A DNA stretch of 43,120 bases from the NCBI GenBank assembly GCA_026394075.1, contig JAPKYX010000291.1:1-43120 (forward strand), given 5' to 3'. Below the pieces are notes generated by a model. That model was given only the letters and a program-made list of their open reading frames with translations. It was not told where the DNA came from and searched no databases. Both the position numbers and the translations under genes were made by a program. Positions 1 through 8,714 of the stretch are shown piece after piece; the first letter of the stretch is position 1, and every line of letters begins with the position of its first letter. Source of the DNA: Acidobacteriota bacterium. Its GTDB lineage: Bacteria > Acidobacteriota > Terriglobia > Bryobacterales > Bryobacteraceae.

Positions 1-279
1 GAACTTCATCTGGACGCCGGCCTGGCTGTCTCCGATCTCACCACGCATCCGGGCGTCGAGACCGTGGTTGGCGAACGTCTGGCCACGAGCGCGTATTTTG
101 AAGTGGACCGCTGGCCGCTTACCGGCAGCCGTGTCGCGTCAGCTGGGTGGTTGGTGGTGCTGGACGGCTCCGGCACGGTGGATGGCCATCCGGTCCAGCC
201 GGGCGAAGTCTGGAAGCTCGATCAACCGGCCACGGTTGAAGGCACGTTGGAGGTTATCCACGCCCGTGTACCGGTCTGA
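1..279 (+). CDS. manA: Mannose-6-phosphate isomerase, class I (C-terminal fragment)
   Basis: The reading frame is open from the first base of the window and ends at the TGA at 277-279, so only about 92 C-terminal residues are present. The fragment contains a stretch reading ERLATSAYFEVDRWPL, which resembles the conserved end of type I phosphomannose isomerases (a 'C/S-x-YF-x-V-x-R/K' strand). It is followed by a small cupin-like beta region ending in a Trp-Lys-Leu segment. The family interconverts mannose-6-phosphate and fructose-6-phosphate in the cytoplasm to feed GDP-mannose and polysaccharide synthesis. The metal-binding N-terminal part lies outside the window, so activity cannot be judged. 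The last 14 nt overlap the downstream lipoprotein gene, which suggests co-transcription. The assignment rests on a short stretch. Confidence 0.6.
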   Translation, partial: ELHLDAGLAVSDLTTHPGVETVVGERLATSAYFEVDRWPLTGSRVASAGWLVVLDGSGTVDGHPVQPGEVWKLDQPATVEGTLEVIHARVPV

Positions 280-1486
280 CCGCCGCTGGTTGATTGCGGT
301 TGTTCTCCTGACACTGACGGCCTGCTCCAGCAAGCCGGAGCCCGAGCCGGTCCGTGTTCTGGGTGAAGCGTTCGCCGGACCCATGACGGCGGTGCTGCGC
401 CAGGATCTTTCACCGCGATCGCCCGAGGTGGCGCAAGTTCAACACGGCGACAAGGTGGAATTGATTGACCGCCGCCGCCGCTTTTTCCGGGTCCGTACGG
501 CGTCCGGTGCGATCGGCTGGATTGATGGCCGCCAGCTTCTCAATGCCAAGCAGCTGGATCAGTTGCGCCAGCTATCGGAAACCAACAAAGATGCTGTTCC
601 GATCGGTCAGGCCACTGTCTATGAGGCGCTGAATCTCCACAATGAGCCCAATCGCGGCTCGCCCAGCTTTACCCAGATTCCCGAGAAAGGCATTGTCGAC
701 GTGCTGGGGTATCGCTACGCGCCGCGTGTCCCCTATCAGCCGCCGCCACTGTTGGTTGAGAAACCAGCTGCGCCCAAGGCGGCCAAGAAAAAGAAAGGCA
801 AGGGGAAGGACAAAGAGGTGGAGCCGCCACCACTGCCACCCGCCCCTGAACTGCCTGACGATTGGGAAGAGTTGTCGCAAGCTGACAGCTTGGCTGAGCG
901 CACAGAGGTGACCCCCGGCAAGACGGACGATTGGACGCTGGTCCGGTTGACGGCGGGTCCGCACAAAGGCAAGTCCGGCTGGGCGCTCTCGGGGATGCTG
1001 GTGATGGCCATCCCGGATGAAGTAGCGCAGTATTCGGAAGGGCACCGGATCATGGCCTACTGGCCGTTGGGAACCGTCGATGATGAAGGCACGCCCAAGA
1101 ACCATTACCTGTGGGCGACGATGAGCCAGAAGGGGCAGCCCTTCCAGTTCGACGGCTTCCGCATTTTCCTGTACAACCACCGGCGTCACCGGTACGAACA
1201 GGCCTACCGCGAAAAGAACCTGGAAGGCTTCTTTCCGCTGGATGTCGTCCGCCCGGGCCGCAAGCCGGACTATCTGTCGGAGTTCACCGTGGTCACTCGT
1301 AAGGATGGCCAAAAGACCGCGCGCACGTTCGCCTTTCTGGGCTATCGTGTCGTGAAGCTGGAAGAGAAGCCCTTTGTGGAGGTGGCCGCACCTGCCGCCA
1401 ATCAGCCCGCCACCGCCACCCAGGCGCCCCCCGCCGCGGTGCCCGCCGTCGAAAACCGCCCGTGGTACAAACGGCTGTTGCCCTAA
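266..1486 (+). CDS. SH3-like domain lipoprotein with Lys/Pro-rich linker
   Basis: I place the start at GTG 266. It is preceded by GGAGG (249-253) and gives a classical lipoprotein signal: positively charged MYRSDRR, a hydrophobic core, then the lipobox L-T-A-C. Starting further upstream would put a long non-hydrophobic stretch before the lipobox. The mature protein of about 390 residues has an SH3b-like region (HGDKVELIDRR...FFRVR...IGWIDGRQLL) and a second SH3-like strand set (VYEALNLHNEPN...GIVDVLGY). A very basic/proline linker (AAKKKKGKGK then EVEPPPLPP) comes next, followed by a third SH3-like segment (DDWTLVRLTAGPHKGKSGWAL). A Pro/Ala-rich tail follows. SH3b domains usually bind peptidoglycan or proteins. 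An envelope role is inferred and the exact function is unknown. The gene overlaps the end of manA by 14 nt. Confidence 0.8.
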   Translation: MYRSDRRWLIAVVLLTLTACSSKPEPEPVRVLGEAFAGPMTAVLRQDLSPRSPEVAQVQHGDKVELIDRRRRFFRVRTASGAIGWIDGRQLLNAKQLDQLRQLSETNKDAVPIGQATVYEALNLHNEPNRGSPSFTQIPEKGIVDVLGYRYAPRVPYQPPPLLVEKPAAPKAAKKKKGKGKDKEVEPPPLPPAPELPDDWEELSQADSLAERTEVTPGKTDDWTLVRLTAGPHKGKSGWALSGMLVMAIPDEVAQYSEGHRIMAYWPLGTVDDEGTPKNHYLWATMSQKGQPFQFDGFRIFLYNHRRHRYEQAYREKNLEGFFPLDVVRPGRKPDYLSEFTVVTRKDGQKTARTFAFLGYRVVKLEEKPFVEVAAPAANQPATATQAPPAAVPAVENRPWYKRLLP

Positions 1487-1722
1487 GGAGCCTCGGTGCT
1501 CGCCGAACGCCCGATTCGGACCGAGCCCCGACTTGCGGGAGGGGCCTCTCCCATGGCCAGCGCATGGTGGCTTCAAGCGGAGAGACTGATCCGAATCGAG
1601 ACTCCCTACGATCAGGGCCGAGGCGCGTTCTGAGGGCAGACCGCTCCTGCTGGTCGCGGCCCGGTTCCGAGCGAGCTACCGCCGGACTGCCGGGTGCCCG
1701 GGTTTAAGTACCATGAAGTACA

Positions 1723-4581
1723 ATGCCCGTCCCTGGTGAGCGGCTTGGCCCGTATGAACTGATCTCTCCGCTTGGTGCCGGTGGCATGGGCGAGGTGTGG
1801 CGCGCCCCCGATACACGCCTGAATCGCACGGCGGCCGCGAAGTCCGCCAAGGCCGCCTGCCAGCTCTACGACGTGGGCGACAACTTCCTGGTGATGGAGT
1901 TTATCGACGGCCAGCCCGCCCGCGGTCCACTGCCGCTGCGGAGCATGTTGCGCAGTGCGGCCCAAGCCGCGCGGGGCCTGGCCGCAGCCCATGCGGCGGG
2001 GATTGTGCATCGTGATTTGAAGCCGGACAATATTTTGATCACGCGGGATGGTTCGGCCAAGGTGCTCGATTTTGGCCTGGCGCGCATGGACCTGCAGATT
2101 GGCGCGGAAGATGTCACCCGCACCGTGCCCGGCATGCTGATGGGCACCATCGGCTACATGTCACCGGAGCAGGTGCGTGGCGAACGGGCCGATCATCGCA
2201 GCGATATCTTTGCCCTGGGCGTGGTGATGTTTGAATGGCTGACCGGCGAACGCCCGTTTGCCGGCAACACCGCCCCGGAATTGATGTCGGCCATTCTTCG
2301 TGACGACCCACGGCCGTTGCCCGAGGCGACGTCGCCCAACCTCAAGCAGATCCTGCTGCGGTGCCTGGAAAAAGAGCCGCGCCGCCGCTTCCAGTCGGCC
2401 GAGGATCTGGCCTTTGCGCTCGACAACTTCAGTGGTACCAGTTCGCCCGGCGCGGTTCATGAGGCCCCGGCCGCTTCGGGTTCTGGCCCGACGCCCGCCT
2501 CTGCCGGTTCCGCTTCCGGTGCCGCTGCCGCCGCGGTTGACCCGTCGAACGCCAGCACACCGCCGCAGGCAATGCCGCAAGCCCTGACGATTTCGGCTTT
2601 GCGCGGTTGGTTGGAATCACTGCCCGGCTGGCTGGGTTTGCAGACTGTGCCGGCTGGACGCCAAAGCCGCGGCGGTCTGGCGGTAGTGGTGGCTTTGATG
2701 TTGGGTTACGCCGGGCGCACGTACTTGGAGCCCCCGGCACTCGACACCTCGGCCTTGTCGCTCACACCCGTCTCAACGGACCGGCTGCCCCATGGCTTTC
2801 CCGCCTGGTCCAGCGATGGCCGCTCCTTTGTCTACTCGCGATTGCCCCGCCAGTTGCTGGTTCGGTCGCTCGAGAATGCCGACCCGGTGGAGTTGCTGCC
2901 GACCAATTTTGAGTACACCAGTCTGATGCCCGTCTGGGCACCGGACGGCACGCGGATCTACTTCACCGGTAGCCAGGACGGCACCAACCAACGTGCTCTT
3001 TTTTCGGTGAGCGCGGCCGGTGGTGCGCCCACGATGCTGATCAAGGATGTGGGCCGTTTGATGGGCCAGGATGGTCTCGCCGTTTCGCCCGACGGCAAGA
3101 CGCTGGTGATCGCCATGCCGGGCGAAGCACGCCAGAAACGGCTGATGCTCTCATCCCCGCCGGGCGCTCCGCCACAGCCTTGGCCTGGCGGTGGACTCGC
3201 GCTGGCGGCGGGTGGCTCCCGGATCCGGCTACAGTTTTCGAAAAGCGGCCACGAACTACTGGTGGTGGAAGGTTCACTCGACAACCCTCGCGGAACCCGC
3301 TTTGCGGTCCTACCGTGGCCGGCCCGGGCGGACGCGCCGCCGAAGTTTCTGTTTGAGGGGCCGCTGCCCGAGCGGTCGTCCAGCGCCGATGCTGACTGGT
3401 TGCCCGATGACCGGCATCTGCTGATGTCCTTCCCGGAACGGACGGTCGAAGCCGGGCGCCTGTGGATTGGGGACACGGTGACGGGCACGATTCTGGCGCT
3501 CACTGATCCAAGCTCCCGGTATCAGCGCGCCGTGGTTTCCCGCGATGGCCGGGCGCTTGTCAGCAATCTGGCTTCAGAGCAGGACATTGTCGAAATCTCT
3601 ACCGACGGCGGGCCAATGGAGGAGATCGTCGCCAGCCACTTTGCCGAACGCTATGGCCAGAACGTGCCCGGCACCACCGACTTTGTCTACGTCACTAACC
3701 GCTCCGGCAACTCAGAGATCTGGCTGGGCAACCGGATGGGGCGGCCCCATCGTCCGGTGGTGACTCCGCCCATGCTGCCTCAGGAAAAGTTTGAGGAGAT
3801 TTCGGTTCCGGTGGTGTCGCCGGATGGCAAAAGGATCGCCTACAACGTCTCCAACCGCCGGATCTACGTCTCGCCGGTAACGGGCGGAATTCCGGTTCCG
3901 TTGGGGGCCGCCGGACCACCACAGATCGCGGCCACTTGGGCCCCGGACGGCAAAACGATCGCTTACATATCACTGGAAGACGGCGGGGCCACGCTGCGCC
4001 GCACCACGATCGGCAGCTCTGATTCGACGGTGATCACAAAGCTCGGCATCATGAGCGTGACGCCGGTCTGGTCACCCGATGGCCGCTGGATCACGATCGA
4101 GAGGCGTGGCCAGTTTGGTGTCATCTCGCCCGACGGCAAGACCTTCCGCACCTTTGAGCGATCGCTGGGGTTATCCGCCGCCCTTTGCTGGTCTCGCGAC
4201 AGCGGCACCATCTATGCGGCCAGCTTTGAATCGGGTGAGGCGCTACTGCATGCCATCGATGCCGCCACCGGACGTTTCCGCCTGATCCGCAATTACGGCT
4301 CCCGCTACCGCCTCACTCCGCGTAGCCCGGGCCCCTCCAGCCTCAGTCTGTCGGGCGACGGTCAGCATCTGCTGGCCTCGCGTTCCGAAAGCTCAGTCGA
4401 AGTGTTTCTGCTGGAAGGCATCCGAGCGCCGTTGACGTTCCGTGACCGGCTCTGGCAACCGTTCGGACGGCGTGCGCCGTTCCCTGAACTGGACCGCCGC
4501 CGGCCAGCACCGGCGGATGGAGATGCCGACGCGGGTGGTCCAGGAGCAGGCGGTTCGCCTGGCCCGCCACCTCCGCGCTAA
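1723..4581 (+). CDS. Membrane Ser/Thr protein kinase with TolB-like repeats, lacking alpha-C region
   Basis: This 952-residue protein begins with a Hanks-type kinase domain (about 1-235). It has a glycine-rich loop GAGGMGEV (18-25), HRDLKPDN (D98) and DFG (116-118), and an APE-like segment reading YMSPEQ. A low-complexity Ala/Ser/Pro linker (about 240-290) leads to a short hydrophobic segment (about 318-331) that may cross the membrane. The C-terminal 600 residues hold PD40/TolB-like beta-propeller repeats (AWSSDG, VWAPDG, VSPDGK, TWAPDG, VWSPDG). This is a common Acidobacteriota sensor-kinase layout. The oddity is that from the putative beta-3 lysine (AAAK, K40) only about seven residues lead to the beta-4 segment CQLYDVG. 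Roughly 30 residues including helix alpha-C and its conserved glutamate are absent, in frame. Activity is therefore doubtful unless another residue compensates. A -10-like TACCAT (1709-1714) sits 8 nt before the ATG. Confidence 0.88.
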   Translation: MPVPGERLGPYELISPLGAGGMGEVWRAPDTRLNRTAAAKSAKAACQLYDVGDNFLVMEFIDGQPARGPLPLRSMLRSAAQAARGLAAAHAAGIVHRDLKPDNILITRDGSAKVLDFGLARMDLQIGAEDVTRTVPGMLMGTIGYMSPEQVRGERADHRSDIFALGVVMFEWLTGERPFAGNTAPELMSAILRDDPRPLPEATSPNLKQILLRCLEKEPRRRFQSAEDLAFALDNFSGTSSPGAVHEAPAASGSGPTPASAGSASGAAAAAVDPSNASTPPQAMPQALTISALRGWLESLPGWLGLQTVPAGRQSRGGLAVVVALMLGYAGRTYLEPPALDTSALSLTPVSTDRLPHGFPAWSSDGRSFVYSRLPRQLLVRSLENADPVELLPTNFEYTSLMPVWAPDGTRIYFTGSQDGTNQRALFSVSAAGGAPTMLIKDVGRLMGQDGLAVSPDGKTLVIAMPGEARQKRLMLSSPPGAPPQPWPGGGLALAAGGSRIRLQFSKSGHELLVVEGSLDNPRGTRFAVLPWPARADAPPKFLFEGPLPERSSSADADWLPDDRHLLMSFPERTVEAGRLWIGDTVTGTILALTDPSSRYQRAVVSRDGRALVSNLASEQDIVEISTDGGPMEEIVASHFAERYGQNVPGTTDFVYVTNRSGNSEIWLGNRMGRPHRPVVTPPMLPQEKFEEISVPVVSPDGKRIAYNVSNRRIYVSPVTGGIPVPLGAAGPPQIAATWAPDGKTIAYISLEDGGATLRRTTIGSSDSTVITKLGIMSVTPVWSPDGRWITIERRGQFGVISPDGKTFRTFERSLGLSAALCWSRDSGTIYAASFESGEALLHAIDAATGRFRLIRNYGSRYRLTPRSPGPSSLSLSGDGQHLLASRSESSVEVFLLEGIRAPLTFRDRLWQPFGRRAPFPELDRRRPAPADGDADAGGPGAGGSPGPPPPR

Positions 4582-4598
4582 CGGGGCAGCAAACGCAG

Positions 4599-4652
4599 CT
4601 CAGCCGCCCGGCCGGAAGAACAAGGGCGTTCTTGCCAGCGTGGGCGGCTGAG
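4599..4652. terminator. Nested inverted repeat between convergent genes
   Basis: A perfect 11-bp inverted repeat (4599-4609 with 4642-4652, arm CTCAGCCGCCC) encloses a second perfect 6-bp stem (4616-4621 with 4628-4633, arm AAGAAC). It lies between the kinase (ending 4581) and the anti-sigma gene (ending 4687 on the other strand), where a bidirectional terminator would be expected. No U-tract follows on either strand, so intrinsic termination is not certain. Confidence 0.5.
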
Positions 4653-4686
4653 GTACTTCAGCGATGAAACTTGCTGTGGCGGCGGC

Positions 4687-5307
4687 TTACCGGACCGTTA
4701 GGCCGGTTTCCCGCAACACTTCCCCGGACTTGGAGTACAGCCGGACCCAGTATTGGCCGGAGTTCAGCTGTCCTGTCGTAAATGTCGCTTGCGCGCCTTC
4801 GCGCCGGGCGGCTCCGCGCTGGATGACGTCACCGGAACTCTTTACCAGTTCCGCGTCACAGCAGTTGTCCAGCGGCAGGCCGGTCAGGTCGATGCGCAGT
4901 GTCAGCGGATGTCCGGCCGCTGCGGTGGAGCTTTCCACTCCGCGCAGTGCCGTCATCTCGACGGTTAAGGCAGCAGGCTGACGCAGCATGGGCGCCATCA
5001 CGGCCAAAGCCGCGGCCAGGGCTCCGGCAGTTACCCAGCGCGTGGCGTTAGGCAAGGCAAAGGTCTCCGTCACGGACCCCTTCACCCGATCCCACCAGCT
5101 GGGCATCGCGGCTTCTTCCTGCAATTCGCGGGCAGCTTGCCGGGCGGCCTGGGCAAACAGATCCAGTTCGTCCAATTGTTGTTGGCAGTGCGGGCACACC
5201 AGTAGGTGTTCTTCCAGGGCAGCGGTCGCGGTTTCGTCCAAGTGGCCTAGGCTGTAAAGTTCGAGCATATCGTCGCCTGGGTGAGGCGCCTCCGAAGTTG
5301 CTTTCAT
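4687..5307 (-). CDS. Zinc-motif transmembrane anti-sigma factor
   Basis: The likely start is ATG 5307, with GGAG nine nt upstream on the minus strand. ATG 5325 is an alternative with a weaker AGAGAA. The 206-residue product has an N-terminal ZAS-like zinc motif H34-x3-C38-x2-C41 (EEHLLVCPHC), typical of anti-sigma factors that hold ECF sigma factors. An amphipathic alpha-helix follows, then one membrane segment at about residues 91-108 (WVTAGALAAALAVMAPML). The C-terminal domain of about 95 residues would lie in the periplasm and reads as a small beta-sandwich. The gene is last in the CHAT-sigma-anti-sigma operon, separated from the sigma gene by about 200 nt. It probably binds the sigma factor encoded just upstream and may receive a periplasmic signal. 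Its zinc binding and partner are inferred from motif and position. Confidence 0.82.
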   Translation of the reverse strand: MKATSEAPHPGDDMLELYSLGHLDETATAALEEHLLVCPHCQQQLDELDLFAQAARQAARELQEEAAMPSWWDRVKGSVTETFALPNATRWVTAGALAAALAVMAPMLRQPAALTVEMTALRGVESSTAAAGHPLTLRIDLTGLPLDNCCDAELVKSSGDVIQRGAARREGAQATFTTGQLNSGQYWVRLYSKSGEVLRETGLTVR

Positions 5308-5511
5308 AGTGAGTGTCTCCGTCATCTTATATTTCTCTGATGTCCTACCCAACGCAGACAGGGCGTCCGCGCGATCATCTCCGCCGATTGAGCCACGGCG
5401 GTTGGGGTAGGCGGCCGCATTCCGGCCGTCCGGCGGGCGCTCCCGAGGGGGCGGAGCTCCGTCTCCACCCGTAACGGGGAAGTGACGGGAGCAAGAGCGC
5501 TCACTATTTGG

Positions 5512-6243
5512 TTAGTGTCTTGCACGGCCAGTAATTCTCTGAAAGAAAGATCCGGGACTGCCCCGCACCACCCGTCGCTTCCCTAACTCTCCGAACCGGG
5601 CCTTGGCGCGCGATTTCAGCAGCCGGAACTGGGTCTCGCTGAGCTGCATATCCTCGCAAATCTTTTCCTGGGTCTGTTCCAGCAGGTAAAAGCGCGTCAG
5701 AATCTCACGGTCGCGCGACGAGATGCTGGACAGCACCGTTTTCATGATGTCGACGGTCTCTCGCGCCATCGCCGTCTCTTCCGGGTTACGCTGGCCATCG
5801 ACCACCGCTGCGCCCGCATCCAGATCCACATAGTCCCGGCGGCTCTGCACCGCCGAACCAATGTAAGCTGCCACTTGACGGCGGACGACTGTGCGGACAA
5901 AGCCCATCAACCGTTCTGGCTCCCGCAACTCCTGCCGCTGGATTGCCTGCACCACGATCAGAAACGTATCGTGGACCTTGTCGTCCAACTCCTGGGTGCC
6001 CAACTGCCGGCACAGGTAGTACCTGATGCCCTTGGAGAAGATCTTGTACAGCTCCTCCAGCGCCGCATCCTCGTTGGCGCGGATCCGGTCCACCAGCACG
6101 GACCAGTTGGATGGCGCAGCCGTCGGCGTGAGGTTCTCTTCTGCTTCGTCTCCGGCCGGCGGGAGACCATTGGCCGAAGCCATCGCGTCGATCCCACTCG
6201 CCGTCTCCTCCACGCGCGCCGTCTGGGTGGCTGCTGCTTGCAT
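5512..6243 (-). CDS. ECF-type RNA polymerase sigma factor
   Basis: The 243-residue protein has an unusual N-terminal extension of about 45 residues. Region 2 follows (ALEELYKIFSKGIRYYLCRQ, then DDKVHDTFLIVVQAIQ) and region 4 is C-terminal (ISSRDREILTRFYLLEQTQE and the helix-turn-helix ICEDMQLSETQFRLLKSRAK). There is no region 1.1 or 3, as expected for an ECF/group IV sigma. Its ATG directly abuts the TAA of the CHAT gene (TAAATG), with AAAGGA six nt upstream inside that gene, so translation is probably coupled. Downstream lies a membrane anti-sigma gene. The operon therefore encodes a sensor candidate, a sigma and an anti-sigma. The regulon is unknown. The C-terminus after region 4 is basic and short. 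Confidence 0.88.
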   Translation of the reverse strand: MQAAATQTARVEETASGIDAMASANGLPPAGDEAEENLTPTAAPSNWSVLVDRIRANEDAALEELYKIFSKGIRYYLCRQLGTQELDDKVHDTFLIVVQAIQRQELREPERLMGFVRTVVRRQVAAYIGSAVQSRRDYVDLDAGAAVVDGQRNPEETAMARETVDIMKTVLSSISSRDREILTRFYLLEQTQEKICEDMQLSETQFRLLKSRAKARFGELGKRRVVRGSPGSFFQRITGRARH

Positions 6244-8631
6244 TTATGATCCTTTCGAAATCAGGAAGAAACCCGCCCAATGGCGCGGCGACCGCCGCCA
6301 GTCCGCCGCCTGGAGCATCTCAATTTGCGCCTGCCGCAACGCATCCGCGGCCGCCCGGGACCCGGCCTCACCCGCATGAGGCCCCGTTGCATAGTGCCGG
6401 TAAAAATTGGAAAAAAGCTCGCCGCGGTCGTCAGTGGTGGGCCACAGCGAGGCGGCAACGCCATGCGCCCCGGCCAGCAGCCAGGAACGGGTAAGCCCCA
6501 TCAGGCCGGCTCCGGGAATGGTTTGGCCCGCGCCGGAAGCGCAGCCACTCAACACCACCAGCTCCGGGGCCGCGGGAAAGGCGGAAATCTGCTCCGCGCC
6601 CAGCAATTCCGGTTGCCGCAGTGCGATCAAGGCCGTGGTGGGCGTGTCGGGAAGCGTGACAAAGTGGGTGGCAAAGTGGAGCACCGCCGGCCGCCGGGCC
6701 ACCATTTCCGTGACCGTGGCGCGGTTGGCCTGGCCGCCGGTTAGCGTCACCCGCTCCCCACCCCAGGACTTGGCGCACCGGTCGATCTCCGCTCCGGAGC
6801 CGATCAGGCGAGGTAGGGTGAAGCTGGGCTGGCCCGCCGGGGCGGTCCGATCCTGCCGCGGGTCCGCGGGGTTGTAGATCGGGTCACCGACCCCCACAAA
6901 CAGCGCGGACGATGCACCGGTGGAGGTAGTGGGGGTACTCAGGAATACGCTCGGTGCCAACCGTAGCGTATGCTTTTCAACTAGATACACCGAGTCCTCC
7001 GTGGCCGTTCCGGTTGTGCCCGGCACCCGCAGAGCGGCCAGGGGCAGCTCAAACAGGCGGTCGTCCAGCACCACCGTCCAATACCGTTTAGTGGCCACGT
7101 CGGGGGATATCTCTCCAAAAAAATGGGAGTAATCCATCGTCGAACCTTGATCTGTCAGTACTGTCTTGCGGAGGGCTTGCACCCGCCCGATCAGCTCTCG
7201 TTTCGAAGGCAGCCGGCGGAGGTAGAGCTGCTGCCGGGTGATATGCCAGACATAGGAGAATGGCTCGCCCAGATGGAAACTGAACATCGCTTCATCGGGT
7301 TGGAGTTGCTCCATCGACGCCTTCAAGGCCGTCATTGGAGCAATTCGGGGAAACTTGAGCGCGGCATCCAGGCCGGCTTTGGCTTCAAGATCCGCCAGTT
7401 CGATCTCCAGCCGTTGCGCGGTTTCCGCGGCCCCGGGGCGCTTGCTCAGGGCATCGGCTTGGGCACGTTGGAGTGCCGCCAACCGGTCCCAGTAGGCAGC
7501 CGGCAGGGGGACCTGCTGGCCGGGAGCGGCAATCGCCCGCAAGCTGGCGTGCCGACTCTCTTCGGCCACGGCAAGGGCTTCGAGCGCCATACCCCGGTCT
7601 GAGTTGTTCATGGAATCTTCGGCGGCGAACTGAATAAAGGCCGAACGGAGATCGTGCACCACCTTTTCCCAATTGGCCTGCATGGCTGAAACCGGCAGCA
7701 CGTCCACGCGCTCCCGCCGGATCAGTTCCAGGGCCACACGGTAGTCCTGTCGCGCGCCTTGGCGGTCACCTATGGCCAACCGCACGCGGGCCCGGTCACC
7801 GTGCACGCGATAGCGGGGGAAATTGCTGGGGTCGCTCCGTTGGCTCTGCACCGATTGGTCGAGCAGGGCCAATGCCTCTTGATTCCGCTTCTGCTCCAGG
7901 CGGAGCTTGCCCAGCTTGGCATAGCACTTGTACGCCTCACTGGGATCGAGCAAACGCCGGATCCGAAAAGCTTCAGAGAGGTAACGGTCGGCTTCGCTCA
8001 GCTGGCCATGGTCCAGGTACCAGTACCCCAGATGATCCAAGGCGGTGGCCATCTGTCGAGGGTCTTCCCATCGGTCCGCCTCTGCGGCCGCCTCCAGCAA
8101 CAGCGGAACAGCGCGCTCCATCCGGCCACTCAGGGTCAAGGAATCACCAAGAATCAACAAGATGAAGCGGCGAAAGCGGTTCGACCCAGGGGGAAGCGCG
8201 TGTAGGGCGGTTTCAGCAATCTCGACGGCCTTGGCGTGTTCGCCCATCATGGCGTACAACAATGCGAGGTTGGCATTGATCAGCGCGGTGGTCTCGTGGA
8301 GGGAGGCTTGTTCGGCAAAACGGCGGGCCTCCAAATAGGCACTCATCGCTCCCGAATAATCAAACACCTGTAGCCGAGCGCTGGCTAGGTTGTTCAGGTG
8401 GCGAATGGCCGTGCTGGTTTGGCCTTCTTGGCGGGCTTGCTGATAGCCCTGTTCAAAACTGCGAGCGGCCTCGCGGTATCGGGCCGTGGTGTAGTATTCC
8501 AGCGCTTGCTTGCCGATCGCCACCAAGCGTGGGCTATCGGCGATCGCCACCGGTTTGGCCAACCGCCGCGGGGCCTCGCCCACACCGGGTAGTGACAAAG
8601 CCAAAATCAGCCCGAAGGCGAAAAGACGCAC
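6244..8631 (-). CDS. Exported TPR-CHAT protease-like protein
   Basis: The GTG at 8631 is the first possible start after an in-frame TGA. The 795-residue product starts with a hydrophobic signal peptide (RLFAFGLILALSLPGVGEA). Tetratricopeptide repeats fill roughly residues 35-330, for example AIRHLNNLASARL and ALINANLALLYAMMGEHAKAVEIAETAL. A CHAT domain occupies about 500-795 and has the catalytic dyad of caspase-like proteases: His656 in LHFATH and Cys697 in LSGCASG. It ends with the family motif HWAGFFLIS. CHAT proteins (caspase HetF associated with TPRs) cleave protein partners in several bacterial signalling and defence systems. Export to the periplasm and operon position before a sigma/anti-sigma pair suggest a role in envelope signalling, which is inference. 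No protein target can be read from the sequence. Confidence 0.9.
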   Translation of the reverse strand: MRLFAFGLILALSLPGVGEAPRRLAKPVAIADSPRLVAIGKQALEYYTTARYREAARSFEQGYQQARQEGQTSTAIRHLNNLASARLQVFDYSGAMSAYLEARRFAEQASLHETTALINANLALLYAMMGEHAKAVEIAETALHALPPGSNRFRRFILLILGDSLTLSGRMERAVPLLLEAAAEADRWEDPRQMATALDHLGYWYLDHGQLSEADRYLSEAFRIRRLLDPSEAYKCYAKLGKLRLEQKRNQEALALLDQSVQSQRSDPSNFPRYRVHGDRARVRLAIGDRQGARQDYRVALELIRRERVDVLPVSAMQANWEKVVHDLRSAFIQFAAEDSMNNSDRGMALEALAVAEESRHASLRAIAAPGQQVPLPAAYWDRLAALQRAQADALSKRPGAAETAQRLEIELADLEAKAGLDAALKFPRIAPMTALKASMEQLQPDEAMFSFHLGEPFSYVWHITRQQLYLRRLPSKRELIGRVQALRKTVLTDQGSTMDYSHFFGEISPDVATKRYWTVVLDDRLFELPLAALRVPGTTGTATEDSVYLVEKHTLRLAPSVFLSTPTTSTGASSALFVGVGDPIYNPADPRQDRTAPAGQPSFTLPRLIGSGAEIDRCAKSWGGERVTLTGGQANRATVTEMVARRPAVLHFATHFVTLPDTPTTALIALRQPELLGAEQISAFPAAPELVVLSGCASGAGQTIPGAGLMGLTRSWLLAGAHGVAASLWPTTDDRGELFSNFYRHYATGPHAGEAGSRAAADALRQAQIEMLQAADWRRSPRHWAGFFLISKGS

Positions 8632-8677
8632 GGATCACACCCAAATTTCAAGTGATGGCCGCGAAATAGTCTGGCAG

Positions 8678-8713
8678 CCGTGCGGTACCACTAGTCCTAG
8701 TAGTACCGCACGG
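8678..8713. promoter_or_regulatory. 36-bp quasi-palindrome, candidate operator
   Basis: Two 17-bp arms (8678-8694 and 8697-8713, reading CCGTGCGGTAC then CACTAG or TACTAG) match with one mismatch and are separated by only two bases. On the minus strand the element begins just after the CHAT-operon -10 box, so it covers the predicted transcription start near 8708. A dimeric repressor site or a strong 5' RNA hairpin would both fit. No U-tract follows, which argues against a terminator. Confidence 0.6.
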
Positions 8714-8714
8714 T

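Noticed and set aside
572-1576. 334-codon minus-strand frame over the lipoprotein gene
   Set aside because: It is a shadow. The plus-strand gene has a lipobox, ribosome binding site and SH3-like domains.
1487-1722. Possible small gene or RNA between the lipoprotein and the kinase
   Set aside because: I see short frames only, without ribosome binding sites, and no clear hairpin with a U-tract.
5322-5525. 67-codon frame between the sigma and anti-sigma genes
   Set aside because: It starts with GTG inside the sigma gene, shows no ribosome binding site and no motif, and overlaps the anti-sigma start.
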